Below are positions 1-9,649 of a stretch of DNA of 19,360 nt, in pieces. Source of the stretch: Echinostoma caproni. Lineage: Eukaryota; Platyhelminthes; Trematoda; Plagiorchiida; Echinostomatidae. A program made the translations under genes and the position numbers. The notes beneath the pieces were generated by a model. The model saw only the letters and a list, made by a program, of their open reading frames with translations. It was not told the origin of the DNA and searched no databases. Where the stretch lies: contig UZAN01048483.1 of NCBI GenBank assembly GCA_900618425.1, positions 4,682 through 24,041 of the forward strand, given 5' to 3'. How positions within the stretch are numbered: the first letter of the stretch is position 1; every line of letters starts with the position of its first letter.

Positions 1-884
1 TGACCAATTTAGTCGTTTAATCACATTCTCTAAGTGAAGATTTGAGATGTGCGGAATGCGTGCACTTGTCAGATCACCTTCGGAAGCATCGGTGGAACAT
101 TGCTGATAGACAATCAAAGTTGACATAAGTTTGAGAAACGAATCACCCCATAACTCTAGTCGTTCCAGGTTCACAATATCATCCGCTCCTAATGTAGTGG
201 TGGCCTCAAGCAAGTTCCCGACTTCTATTAGTTCGTTGTGCCGATTTGACTGTGACCATGGTTTGGTCAATGTGGGCCACATGAGGAAACCAGCAGCTTT
301 ATGATCCTGATCGCAGGCTGTGCGCAATTCGGAAAGCATGCACTTGGGCGCGTCCAGTCGGTCCGGGATCAGAACCGGATAACGGATGGGAATCGCACAA
401 TGCACAAGCCTACCCAAATGTTGGGCCAGCTCCACGCAACATAAGGCTCGATTGACTTGATACAATACTGCTGGCACCAGGGTCAGGGTGAACCAAAGCC
501 AGGCACTCAAAGGATGCACGCGGCAATCTCTGGATTTGTACGTGATTGGATTGATCTGAAATTTACTTTTCGTTCGACATGCCCGAGCCATTTGCGGATG
601 CCGACTCAGGCGGTAACATTCAATCGAGTCTGGGGAATGTGGATCGGGACCGGCACAAACCATCAAGCCTACATCGACCTGAGATGCGATTTCAGATCGG
701 AGGAGTAATCCAGACCACGAAGACGGATCTACTTGATCTAATGGAACTTGTCGATAGGGTATGACACCATACTTCGCAGACAGTTTGGATGATGCATTCA
801 ACAGCGAATTTGTAAACAGTGGGACCGAAGTTTCAGATGATTGGGATAGCAGATGTTTGCAAGCCACAAAGTCGATTGTGGAGA
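1..884 (-). CDS. Dcr: Dicer exon: PAZ-position region, connector and RNase IIIa (continues past the window edge)
   Basis: Dicer cuts long dsRNA and pre-miRNA into small RNAs in the cytoplasm. The minus strand from 884 to 1 is one frame without a stop: two bases completing a split Val codon, then 294 codons. The acceptor is a T-rich tract ending in CAG at 885-887. Visible parts in order are VSTIDF, aligning with the end of the Dicer platform (human STLDIDF); a roughly 100-residue stretch without clear PAZ motifs; a connector HPLSAWLWFTLTLVPAVLYQ (human IHPIPASLW...LPSILYRLH); then RNase IIIa with NLERLELWGDSFLK. The metal-binding Glu codon is at 154-156 and the Asp codon at 142-144. This is followed by EGDLTSARIPHISNLHL, matching Dicer EGRLS...SNCNL. 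The residue before GDS is Trp (148-150), where Leu is usual. RNase IIIb and the dsRBD should lie to the left. Family assignment is firm; which Dicer paralogue is unknown. Confidence 0.92.
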
Positions 885-1734
885 CTGAAATAAAATAAAA
901 CAAAGGGAATTAATTAAATTCATCGATGTTTGGAGCACAGTCTACGAACAAAACGAGGATAAATAACAGCAAGAATGTTGTCGAGATCCCAGAAAAAATA
1001 TAGAAGACTCGGTAGTGCATAATCTCCCTCCATTGATATTTGGCCTGCACCCAAACTGGAACTCGATGAAACATCAGTACACCTTACATTCCAACATAAG
1101 TGAAGCTGTGTGAAGCAGTGGAAGAAGCACGTATCACATGACATTTTACACAAGGAATTGTATGTATCCTAAACACAACACGAACCTATGGGACGAGAGA
1201 AGCATGAGCTTGTAAGTTATTCCCATAATAAATCTTTTATCTTTGGATTGTCCACGGACAGCACAGTTGAATGCTACCGAGTGCTTTGAACCTTGTGGGC
1301 TGAGGTTCGAGCCCCTCCCCCGCCACCCGACTTCGGTGGTAGGCAGATCTGTTGTCGTCCGGTTCATTACCACGCCTAACCTTTCGGGGTCTTATGTGGT
1401 TCACCACTCTAAATCCCGAGGCTTAGGTTGCCGGTTTTCACCACTGAACAACAGGTCCTCGTGACTATGGGGTTTACCTTGTCTACTGTTCATCACACGA
1501 AAGTATGTAACGAAAATTTTGAAAAAATAAGAGGGAGAGAAATCGGATAAAACTGTGTCCGCAGAATAGTGCCAGCTTTTGCGAGAAACCAATGAGCTTT
1601 TGAATCGTGTTGATTGGTCCTAGATATAACCGAATCACAATCATTGCATTAAAACCACCATGATCGTTCATCAAAAAGCCACTCGTTGAAGCACACAGAT
1701 GAATAGGCGCATACGCTAAAGATAAACCGCTCAC
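885..1734 (-). other. Dicer intron, 850 bp, carrying a SINE
   Basis: The intron begins with GTGAGC (1734-1729, minus strand) and ends with a T-rich tract and CAG at 885. It joins a phase-1 donor to an acceptor that keeps the frame open for 294 codons. Apart from the SINE at about 1240-1535, I see no recognisable gene or repeat in it. Confidence 0.85.
1240..1535 (+). mobile_element. tRNA-derived SINE, family B, copy 1
   Basis: This copy is collinear with 16877-17157 over nearly its whole length. Shared blocks include the Pol III B box GGTTCGAGCCC (1304-1314), a CACCCGACTT-GGTGGTAGGCAG segment, CCGGTTCA-TACCACGCCTAACC, and an A-rich 3' end. The tRNA A box seen in copy 2 is damaged here, so this copy probably cannot be transcribed on its own. 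It lies antisense to Dicer inside an intron. Boundaries are estimated from where the similarity fades. Confidence 0.8.
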
Positions 1735-2014
1735 CAGGCCACTTGACAATACAAAGCAATCCGCAAACCAACGCATTGTTAGGGTCGTAAACGAACTGAT
1801 CAAACAAACGAGAGTTCTCCTCGAACGGAACCGATGCAGTAATTGAATACAAATCTCTGGTGATTATTTCACATAAAAATTCGCATAGAACGTGGTGTGT
1901 GGACCGGACGAGATCAAAGTGCTCCTGAGACAAAGGAAACTGGTTCGTGCATTCAATTTGGGCCCGAACCATGCCGTTTGAAAGGTACAGTGGAATACGA
2001 CACAATTGGGTAAT
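1735..2014 (-). CDS. Dcr: Dicer exon: platform domain
   Basis: The exon is 280 nt, giving 93 codons plus one base. The acceptor is CTCGTTATCACAG before 2014 and the donor is GTGAGC from 1734. The peptide starts ITQLCRIPLYLSNGMV and includes FPLSQEHFDLV and NNALVCGLLCIV. These align with the human Dicer platform segment (IPHFPVYTRSGEV, FMLSLQMLELI, AYCVLPLNVV). The platform packs against PAZ and helps bind the RNA end. Its single leftover G joins TC of the next exon to make Val, and the upstream exon ends in phase 0, so all three exons splice in frame with no adjustment. The frame stays open past the donor to 1649, but that extension is unlike Dicer. Confidence 0.88.
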
Positions 2015-2559
2015 CTGTGATAACGAGAGGTCATCAAAAATGGAAACCATTTATTACAAGAGTTGCCAATTACATCGCGCAACATAATGTATGATAAAAC
2101 TGACTACAACACTAGGTAAACCAAAGTAGCAGCTATTTCAATAAGCAGATTTTGAGATAAATAGTGAACCAGTCTTTAGAAAAAAACGCACCTCCTATTA
2201 CTTTCGCAATTTTTTCATACATTATTTTCGCTTCTTCTGCTGACGCACACATGGCTTCTTTTATCGCGAGGAGCTGTAAATCACATCAGTATTATGCATA
2301 TCGTCTGTGTTCCAATCAGTCATCATTATCATCATTGCACTGGGTAATACAGCGGAACGAACTTCACTGATCGTTGCCAAACTCATTTTGCATACAGAGT
2401 AAATGAGAATGTGCAAGCAGGATAGGGATTGGACCTAATTTTAGGGACGGGAAAAGAAAGCGAACCTCTATGGTCCACAAGAAGAGCACACAATCTAACT
2501 GCGTATACGTACTATACTATTACTATACTACATACTGTTTCAAGCATTTCTGGTCTGAT

Positions 2560-4060
2560 AATAAGTGACAGCATGATCGCCATTGCTATCGGTTCGTAAC
2601 CATGACCTTCAGTGTCTCCAATCACGCGGTTTCGGAGTCTTTTGAACCCCATCCCGAAAAACGACCGACGCCTGCTCTACCCAATCGCTCTGTGCATTTC
2701 TTCATGCCTCGTCTCCACGTCATCTGCTGGCCTCCACGTGGCTTTCTCCAGCATGTGACAGTCACTGCAAACAAGGCGCGTTGTAGTAGGCGACCGTCGG
2801 ACACATGCAAAACGTGTCCTAACCAACGGAGCCCATAGAGCTGAATTCGATGCGATAGCGAGTTCGTGTTCAATGCATTCCCAAATACCCGACGACTTCT
2901 AGGTTACTAACCCGCTCACTCAATCCCACTTGGGTCAAACTACGTAAGAAACGATTTTCGAAAACCACTAAGTGACGGATGCCCTCTACCCGACAATTCA
3001 ACGTCTCATAATTGTAAAGCAGAATTGATAGTACAGTGGAGCAGTATACGCAACTTTTCAACTTCAGTGGAACGTCACGTCACCGCCACAGATGTTTTAG
3101 TCCTGCGTCCACTGCTCGAGCCATGGAAAGGCGGGCGATTATCTCCTTTGATGCGCTACTGTCGTTGGTCACGCAGCTACCTAAGTACGAGAAGCATTCA
3201 ACTTCAGCTAATTCCTGATCGTCTAGTTTCAGAGCAGAACTCGGCGACACCCAGTCCTGTAGCATTACTTTGCACTTTGAAGGTGCAAAGCACCTGCCGA
3301 ACGGAGCGACAGAACTTGCTAATCTGGCAAGTGATCTGTGTGCATCCTCCAGACATTCGAACAAGCAGACGATGTCGTCAGCGTACTCCAAATCGCACAG
3401 CTTTTCTCCAGCTGCCCATTCAATATCAACATTTTGGAAACCACTTAGTGCGTTCTCCGGCATTTCGTCTATGATGAAATTGAACAGGAATAGCGAAAGA
3501 GAGCACCCTTACAAACACCGCTGCTAATTATGAACGATATACCCAGCCCCCAGTCGACACTTACGCTACCAGAAGTATGCGAGTAGAGTGAACGGAGTAT
3601 GTTCACGTACTTCCGCGGCATTCCTTTGCGAAGGAGCGAACCCATAAAGAATTCACGATCAACTGAGTCGAAAGCTCCCTATAGATCAAGGGACACGACA
3701 ACCGTTGGTCGACGGTACGTATGGCGTATCTCAAAGACATGAAGATTTGATCGATACAAATGGACTTGGTCGAAATCCTGTTGTTCGCGGATGTTTGTCT
3801 CTCTAAACGGTGTCAGATGTCGAAGTATGATGGAGGCTAGTAACTTGGTGACGATTGGGATCAAACTTATTCCACGGCGGTTTGCGTAGTCNGCGAGATG
3901 CCTTCTTAAAAATTGGTGCGATCAGCGATTCGCTCCAGGATGATGGAATGTGCTCACGTGACCAGATGTTACGCATTATATCAGTAATGGAGTCTACAAG
4001 GTCATCACCCCCATCTAAAAAATAGACGGAGGAAGCCCGTCCGGACCTGCTGCCTTTCCT
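2560..4060 (-). pseudogene. RTE reverse transcriptase and C-terminal tail (broken)
   Basis: The reverse transcriptase copies element RNA at the nick. Visible blocks are KAAGPDGLPPSIF (about 4017-4055), SWSESLIAPIFKK, IPIVTKLLASIILRHLTPF (within 3679-3864), motif A VVVSLDL-stop-GAFDSVD, motif C YADD (codons 3374-3385) in DLEYADDIVCL, FSYLGSCVTN, then a tail with LRWLGHVLHV and GGQQMTWRRGMKK. A TAG at 3679-3681 stands where related copies have Lys, and there are frameshifts on both sides. One unresolved base (N) is at 3892. The YADD catalytic motif itself is intact. Confidence 0.87.
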
Positions 4061-4689
4061 TTCTTTTGAGCTTGGATGTAAGAACGAACCTCTGCTGTTG
4101 TAGGAGGTTCAGACGACATTGCCCACGGAGCCTCAGCTACACCGAAAGACATAGCCTGGTTAGCGCCTGGACAACTGAACTGTTCGTTGAAGTAATCTGC
4201 CGCCGGTCAAACCGTTATTCTCTATTGGGAATATCTTGTCTACTTCTGTCACAAATTGTTTCACAAACTGTGGTTCGGCAACCTCTCGTATTGCGTATCA
4301 GTTGGAACAGTCTTCGGATATTCCATGGGGCGGGTGCTACTTCCATTGCACTAGCTATAGTTTCTCACCATTTCTCAGTCTTTCTTGAGGCTCGTATTGA
4401 GTTGACGTTGCAGACACCACCTAACCCTGCCTTGATCCCGGGTGGTTGGGATTTTCCGCTTTTTCTCCATCAGTGTTACTGACTGCTCAGATATCCAATG
4501 CCTCTGACAGGCTATCGTTTCCGATCTAGAAGCAACCGTCGCTGCGGGGTGCATTCTTTTTCTAATCTGATCCCATCATCCACGCCGAAGCGCGTTTAGC
4601 TCTTGCACTAGTTCTGATTCAAAACGGGTACGAACGGCTGGGCCAGATAAACGATCATCTACCAATCGAGTCTAGTGGGATTTTCTGGG

Positions 4690-5525
4690 ACTAGTGAGTT
4701 AGTTGGAGGGTGAACTGCATCAAAACCCATGTGTGGTCAGACTCAACGCAGGTGGTCCAATAGGACCTGTGATTTTGCACTGAGCAACGCCAACGATAGC
4801 TTAATGCTCTGTGGTCGATTTTAGTTAGTGTACCAGTTAAATTGGAGCACCACGTTGCTGTTCGTTGAGAGCTGTGACGGAAGTTGGTGCTGGCTACGAA
4901 CGGATGATGATTAACGCAGAACTGAAGAATTCGATCATCATTATCTGTTCGCTGGCAGCGCAGAGTACAATGACAGCCTAGGCAGGCTTACTATGCACTC
5001 ACTTTTCCAACTTGAGCGTTAAAATCACCTGAGAGAACAGCTATATCGAAGTTTCGGTTCAATCGACTGAATTCGATGAGTATGTCATAGAACTTGCCTT
5101 TTTGTGCGTCAGAATTGCAGTTAGTACCGACTAACTGTCGGTATAGATAAATTGAATCAATGAACAACCATCCTACTGTGTTCTTTCCTAGCCGCACGCT
5201 GACAGAAGTTTAGAGACACATCGCACATAAGCGACTCTTCACCGGAATTAATCGAGTAGTGCGGCTTCGGCTGTATTGTTGAGTACAATGCCCACACCAC
5301 GCTACCTACTGAACGGGCTTCGATATCACCTGACGTGTGGAGGATGAACCCCGAAGACAACCCCGGGGCACTCAAGTGGCTTGTAGTACTATGATCCTGG
5401 ATTCGCGTCTCCGAAACGCAGCTGACATCAATCCCCAAAGAGTCCATTGTACGCACCAGACACGCTTGTTGACCTACGTGCATCAGAGTCCTCACGTTGA
5501 AGGCCCCCAATTAGTACCATCGGCT
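4690..5525 (-). pseudogene. RTE endonuclease domain (broken)
   Basis: This is an endonuclease/exonuclease/phosphatase-fold domain that nicks target DNA during retrotransposition. Motifs on the minus strand are AFNVRTLMHVGQQA near 5504, SETRIQD further in, VLSGDFNAQVG (GDFNAQVG codons at 5006-5029) and the final S-D-H motif at about 4733-4741. All catalytic blocks are present, but they fall in at least three different frames with stops between them, so no functional protein can be made. The neighbouring reverse transcriptase follows directly, as in intact RTE polyproteins. Confidence 0.85.
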
Positions 5526-5627
5526 CATGCAATGTTACTGCGACAACAGACTTCTCACTAAATAGTTCTTGACCATGCAAGCAAGAGATGCGCACAGGAC
5601 CCCAGCGCTTAACCTCTATGAATTTCA

Positions 5628-5930
5628 ACGGCCGTTACGCAGGTTACCAGATAGGATTACCGCATGACGCTTGCTGCAGCAGGTAGTGAGTGGAAGAAGG
5701 CCTAAAATAATCAAACTTAAACCTAGTGTGATGGTATGAAAACCATGACCAAGCAACTTGGACATATGGACCGCGATAGCCCTTCAGGCTCAGTTGAATC
5801 AATGTTCAAAAACATTAAGTGATGCAGCTGAGTATCGGAAACGGTGGCAATCGTGCAACAACTCAATTTCTTCGTAAATTTAATAAAACTGCATATTGCA
5901 TCTTCAACCAATATGAGAAACAACCTTCTC
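5628..5930 (+). mobile_element. RTE 3'-end fragment, head to head with the minus-strand copy
   Basis: The plus strand reads LPDR (about 5647-5660), then TGGTATGAAAACCATGACCA (5730-5749) and codons for LGHMD, and a degenerate LSDAAEYRKRWQSC (about 5815-5860). These match the C-terminal tail of the copy at 6930-9425 (MKTPTRRLGHID and LSDIAGYRKQWRSC). Only the last part of the reading frame and a short 3' region are present, with several frameshifts. The left edge abuts the 5' leader of the minus-strand element. The 3' sequence after 5870 differs from the other copies, so it may belong to a different subfamily. Confidence 0.75.
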
Positions 5931-6929
5931 TAGTAGACCAGGGGTCTTGAGGAAACGATCACGAGAGTTAAGCCATCTGTTTGTCGTGATTCTGCATACA
6001 GATTATAGAAGGTTATCGCGACCGAACGGGAACACATGATCTACTTACGAAGGGGGCAGACAGGCCAGAAATGAAGGATGACATGAAGCAATCCAAAATG
6101 CAGTCTATACAAATGTCTGAGAGAGTCGGAGATTAGAACCGGAGAAACCCGTGGTTCGCGTGAAAGAGAAGAACTCGATTTAGTGTAAAAGTGATGCGAT
6201 TGGTTACCCAGGTTGAAAAATCAAAAGCACTATGAGTGCTTTTGAACAAATAAAACCGTGTCTCCGATCGATTAAAGGGATTCCGTAAAGCGATATGATC
6301 ACAAAATTACGATCAGATACAGCGGTTTTATTTCAAAAAACTACAAAAGACTTCGATTCATACATCATTGCCCGATCGTATGCGCACCAAAGGTTTCGAT
6401 ACAATTCAATTGCCGTGCAGCTGAAATTCTATTTCTATAGTTATTAATCTCTGTATGTTTGTACACGCTCATTCACCATAGTTGAAAAACCTCGCGTGCT
6501 ATAAATGTGCCTATTTTTTTAGGTAAGCGATTATTCAAACGAATTATTAACATCTCGTGATTTTATCTTATTTCCGTATTGATGAAAATCAAATAATTAA
6601 ATAAGAGTAGCTTAACACATTTTTACTGAACACAAATGTACAACTATTGTGAATGTTACAATATTACTTACACAGCGATGTCGGTGAGGTAAGGCGGTGG
6701 GCTGTAGTCATAAAGGCCCTGTCTGGGGATATATAGCGGAGGGGGGGGGAGTTGAGTAATGGTGGTGAGATTTAAACACACTTTCTCCGGAGCGTTCAGT
6801 TGATGGACATAGCCAATTGACCAGCGTCGCCCTAAGCTTCAAACACGTGAGTTCGCGTGATAGCTAAATCGCTCTGATCAGCGATGCGGTGCGTAATAAA
6901 GGGACTTCAGGAAAATATTAGAAACCGGA
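5931..6929. other. Intronic stretch with no recognised feature
   Basis: No frame with credible protein similarity was found on either strand. The part from 6480 to 6660 is AT-rich. A run of G occurs at about 6740-6751. The 5' break of the next RTE copy falls somewhere in 6880-6960 and cannot be fixed by eye. Confidence 0.5.
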
Positions 6930-6958
6930 ACATCAGAGACTGAAACACAAAGAGCCTC

Positions 6959-9250
6959 ATGCGCACCAGATTAATCGCCATCAGCCACCGCTGGAGAGGA
7001 TCCATTGAAGACTGCCGCTCCTACTGGTCAACACCCGTAGACACGGACCATGCTCTCCTACGAGCGAGATTCTCCCTACGCCTGATAAACAACCGCAGAA
7101 AAGCCGCCGAAAACGGATGCCCACCATACACTATCACCGACAGTTGCAAATCGGCCTTCGAAGCGGAACTATCAGATCGCCTCTCAACTCAACCATCAGC
7201 CGGAGGACTCAATGAACACTGGTCGGCAATCAAGGAAGCGATCCAAATTTCAATCAAAACAACGGCGAACTCTGGCGCACGATCAAAGCAAAAACGATGG
7301 ATCTCCTCAACCTCGGTTGCCCTGATGGACGCTCGCAAAGCCATTCCATCGGATTCAAGATACGACAAAGCGCGCAAATCCCTTAAACGCCAGCTCATCA
7401 AGAGTCTGAGGAATGACCGCGAGAAGTGGTGGGTAGGAAAGTGTAGAGAGATGGAGAAGGCTGTGGCTATTGGTAATAGGCGCAATCTTTTTCGTTTAAT
7501 TAGGAGTACAGGACCAAGGAAAGCAGGCGTAAGTGAGGTAATTAAGGAGTCCGATGGCGCACTGATTCAAATTCAGGAACGTCGTCTTGAACGTTGGGCA
7601 GAACATTTTAAGGCACAGTTTAGCTGGTCCCCTTCGACACAAGACTTTCCCCCATTCGATTCAACTGTGCAAATACTGCCAGTTGACATCAGTCCTCCAT
7701 CTGAAATAGAGGTTACCCGAGAAATACGCTATCTCAAAAGGTATAAGGCTTCCGGACCCGACGGGCTGTCCCCATCCGTTTTTAAGAATGGAGGTCCAGC
7801 CTTGGTTTTTGGAGTTAACAAAATTCCTGGGCTCAGTGTGGGAGAGGAACGAGGTTCCAACTGAATGGTGTGAATCGGTGATCATACCGATTTACAAGAA
7901 GGGCCACAGATCCTCTTGTGAAAACCACAGAGGAATTATTTTATTCAACATTGAATCTAAACCTCTCGCCGGGATCATACTCCGTCGATTGTCTGCCGCT
8001 CGTGAAGAGTGCACACGTTAGAACCAAGCCGGTTTTAGACCTGGTCGACGTTATATCGACCACATCTTTACTCTTCGTTAAATCCTAGAACACAGACACT
8101 TTTCGTAGACCCACCATTGCCATCTTCCTCGATCTGAAAGTGGCTTTCGACTCAGTCGACCGCTCTAAACTCTGGCGCTGCTTTTCCCTGAAGGGATTGC
8201 TCGAGAAGTTAATCGCAATATTACAATCCCTCTATAATAATAGCCGAAGCCGAGTCCGAGCTTACGGCACTTCCTCACCCGAGTTCACCACGGAAAGTGG
8301 TGTTCGTCAGAGTTGCCCAGTCTCTCCATTTCTATTTAACTTTGTCATAGATCTGATTATGGAAACAGCCCTATCCTCGTGCAGGGATAGCGGTGTCGAT
8401 TTACTTCCGGGTGGCAGACTGTCTGATCTAGAGTACGCAGACGACATTGTGCCACTAAGTGAAGATCCAGGTAAGTTGCAAGCTTTTCTGGATAGTTTGA
8501 GTGCTAGTGTTGCCATGTTCGGTATGCGTTTTGTACTTTCACAGTGTAAAATGATACTACCAGATTGGGTTGATCCAGCACCCAGTCTCACCCTAACTGG
8601 GGAAGTAGTAGAGGAAGTAGACAAATTTTACTATCTGGGTAGCTATATCTCACCCGGCGGACGCATCACAGATGAAGTGTCGGTGTGCATACATAAAGCT
8701 TGGTTGGCATTTGCCAACTTGAGACATCTGTGGCGCCGTCGCGACATCCGGTTGTCTGTGAAGGGTCGAGTGTATGCTACAGCAGTTCGGCCAGTCCTGC
8801 TCTACGGCGCAGAGACTTGGTCACTAAGGGAACAGGATAAAAATAGATTGTCGGTGTTCGAACACCGCTGTCTACGTAGCATTGCACGTGTCTGGTGGGA
8901 TAACCGGACTAGCAATGCTGAGGTTAGGCGTAGAGTTTTAGGCAGTCGCGGTCGTCCACTAGAGCAAGTGATCGACCTGCATTGATTACGCTGGTTGGGA
9001 CATGTGCTACGCATGTCACCAGATATGTTACCGTGGCGAACGATGTTTGCCAAGGCTGGTAGCGATTGGAATTAGATAAAGGGCGGTCAAACTAAGACCT
9101 GACATGAGGGTATGAAAACCCCAACCAGGAGACTAGGTCACATAGACCCCGTTAGGCTCCCTGGCCGGAGACCTCGGGGTGATGATCACCGATGGTTAGA
9201 GACACTGAGTGATATAGCTGGGTATCGCAAACAGTGGCGCTCGTGCATCC
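6959..9250 (+). pseudogene. RTE endonuclease end plus reverse transcriptase (broken)
   Basis: Domains in order: endonuclease end (6959-7090), a basic linker (7270-7500), RASGPDG-like block YKASGPDGLSPSVF (about 7740-7784), EVPTEWCESVIIPIYKKG (7848-7905), QAGFRPGRRYIDHIFTLR (8024-8078), motif A IFLDLKVAFDSVD (8122-8160), motif B GVRQSCPVSPFLFNF (8301-8345), motif C YADD (8434-8445), YYLGSYIS, VLLYGAETWSL, and the tail LRWLGHVLRMS. Lesions are a one-base shift near 7800, TAG at 8019-8021 for Glu, TAA at 8079-8081 for Gln, a shift near 8100, TGA at 8983-8985 for Arg, and two stops in the GGQTKT-HEGMK block near 9073-9105. Its 8122-8982 reading frame is the best preserved reverse transcriptase frame here. 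Confidence 0.9.
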
Positions 9251-9334
9251 GCTCGTTATTCTCGTAACATCACTCTGTATGAATTCCTCATCTTCCGCTC
9301 GAATTTGCTTCGACATTTTAATTTACATCTTGCT

Positions 9335-9424
9335 CTTTTATCCAACTGGGCAACCAAAAGACAGCAACCAAAACCGGCGCACGAATATGCATGGTTGATT
9401 GTTGTAAAAACTGAACTGAACTGC
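9335..9424 (+). repeat. RTE 3' UTR terminal block
   Basis: The block reads CAACTGGGCAACC, then GACAGCAACC, ACCGGCGCACGAA, TGCATGGTT and TGTAAAAACTGAACTGAAC. The minus strand of 18283-18370 carries the same order with few changes. Conservation between two decayed copies suggests this is the 3' end recognised by the element's own reverse transcriptase. That role is inferred from how RTE elements work. Confidence 0.75.
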
Positions 9425-9504
9425 ACCAGATTAACATGAGGGTCAACCCGGACATTGAACACCCTCAGATTCAACGGAAGTTTTTGTGATAACCGACAAA
9501 GAGC

Positions 9505-9548
9505 ATTGTACAGCTGTTTGGCCCTGTTTGGGACTCATCAGCGGTGCG
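9505..9548 (-). ncRNA. Hammerhead ribozyme motif, probably inactive
   Basis: On the minus strand, CTGATGAG is at 9541-9534, helix II is TCC/GGG with loop CAAACA, and the next core block is CCAAAC (9521-9516) instead of CGAAAC. The changed base is the conserved G12, which is needed for catalysis. The palindrome ACAGCTGT is kept at 9510-9517, and the base at the cleavage position is A (GTA), which is allowed. This arm is in the sense direction of Dicer, so the pre-mRNA would carry the damaged ribozyme. Confidence 0.7.
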
Positions 9549-9586
9549 CACTTTTCTGTCAGGACTCGCGCCGCGAACAGTCGGAT

Positions 9587-9649
9587 CAAGACTTGAAACC
9601 CCTGCTGACGAGTCCCAAACAGAACGAAACAGCTGTCCAGCGCTCCTTG
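9587..9649 (+). ncRNA. Type I hammerhead ribozyme motif, core intact
   Basis: Hammerheads are self-cleaving RNAs found in schistosome SINE-like repeats and other animal retroelements. CTGACGAG is at 9605-9612, helix II strand TCC with loop CAAACA and GAA, and CGAAAC at 9625-9630. Helix III is only two pairs (AC/GT, 9629-9636) and is also the palindrome ACAGCTGT, so two molecules could pair. The cleavage triplet GTC is at 9635-9637, followed by CAG pairing with CTG at 9602-9604. Further out, CAAG (9587-9590) can pair with CTTG (9646-9649). Helix II has one C-A mismatch, which may weaken it. Confidence 0.75.

Larger units (their letters stand above)
2520..5628 (-). mobile_element. RTE-type non-LTR retrotransposon, nearly full length, inactive
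   Basis: From high to low coordinates, the element has a short 5' leader (5628 to about 5520), an apurinic-like endonuclease, a reverse transcriptase and an RTE-type C-terminal tail. Roughly 3.1 kb is about the full length for this clade. The frame changes often and several stops interrupt it. The 3' end reads LETLKVM...QWRSC (about 2560-2625) and then runs into a TACTA-rich stretch near 2508-2535, a plausible simple-repeat tail. It lies in the same orientation as Dicer inside an intron. No target-site duplication was found by eye. Confidence 0.85.
6930..9425 (+). mobile_element. RTE non-LTR retrotransposon, 5'-truncated, inactive
   Basis: Similarity starts at the end of the endonuclease (AISHRWRGSIEDCRSYWSTP, ending in the D-H pair of DTDHALL), so the 5' half is missing, as expected when reverse transcription stops early. 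The reverse transcriptase, C-terminal tail and 3' UTR follow. The last 90 bases (9335-9424) are shared with the minus-strand copy at 18283-18370 and finish in a short TGAAC-type repeat, which marks the true 3' end. It is antisense to Dicer. Confidence 0.88.

Noticed and set aside
457..764. Plus-strand frames of 83 and 61 codons
   Set aside because: They lie opposite the Dicer exon on the minus strand, which has clear protein similarity; they are shadows.
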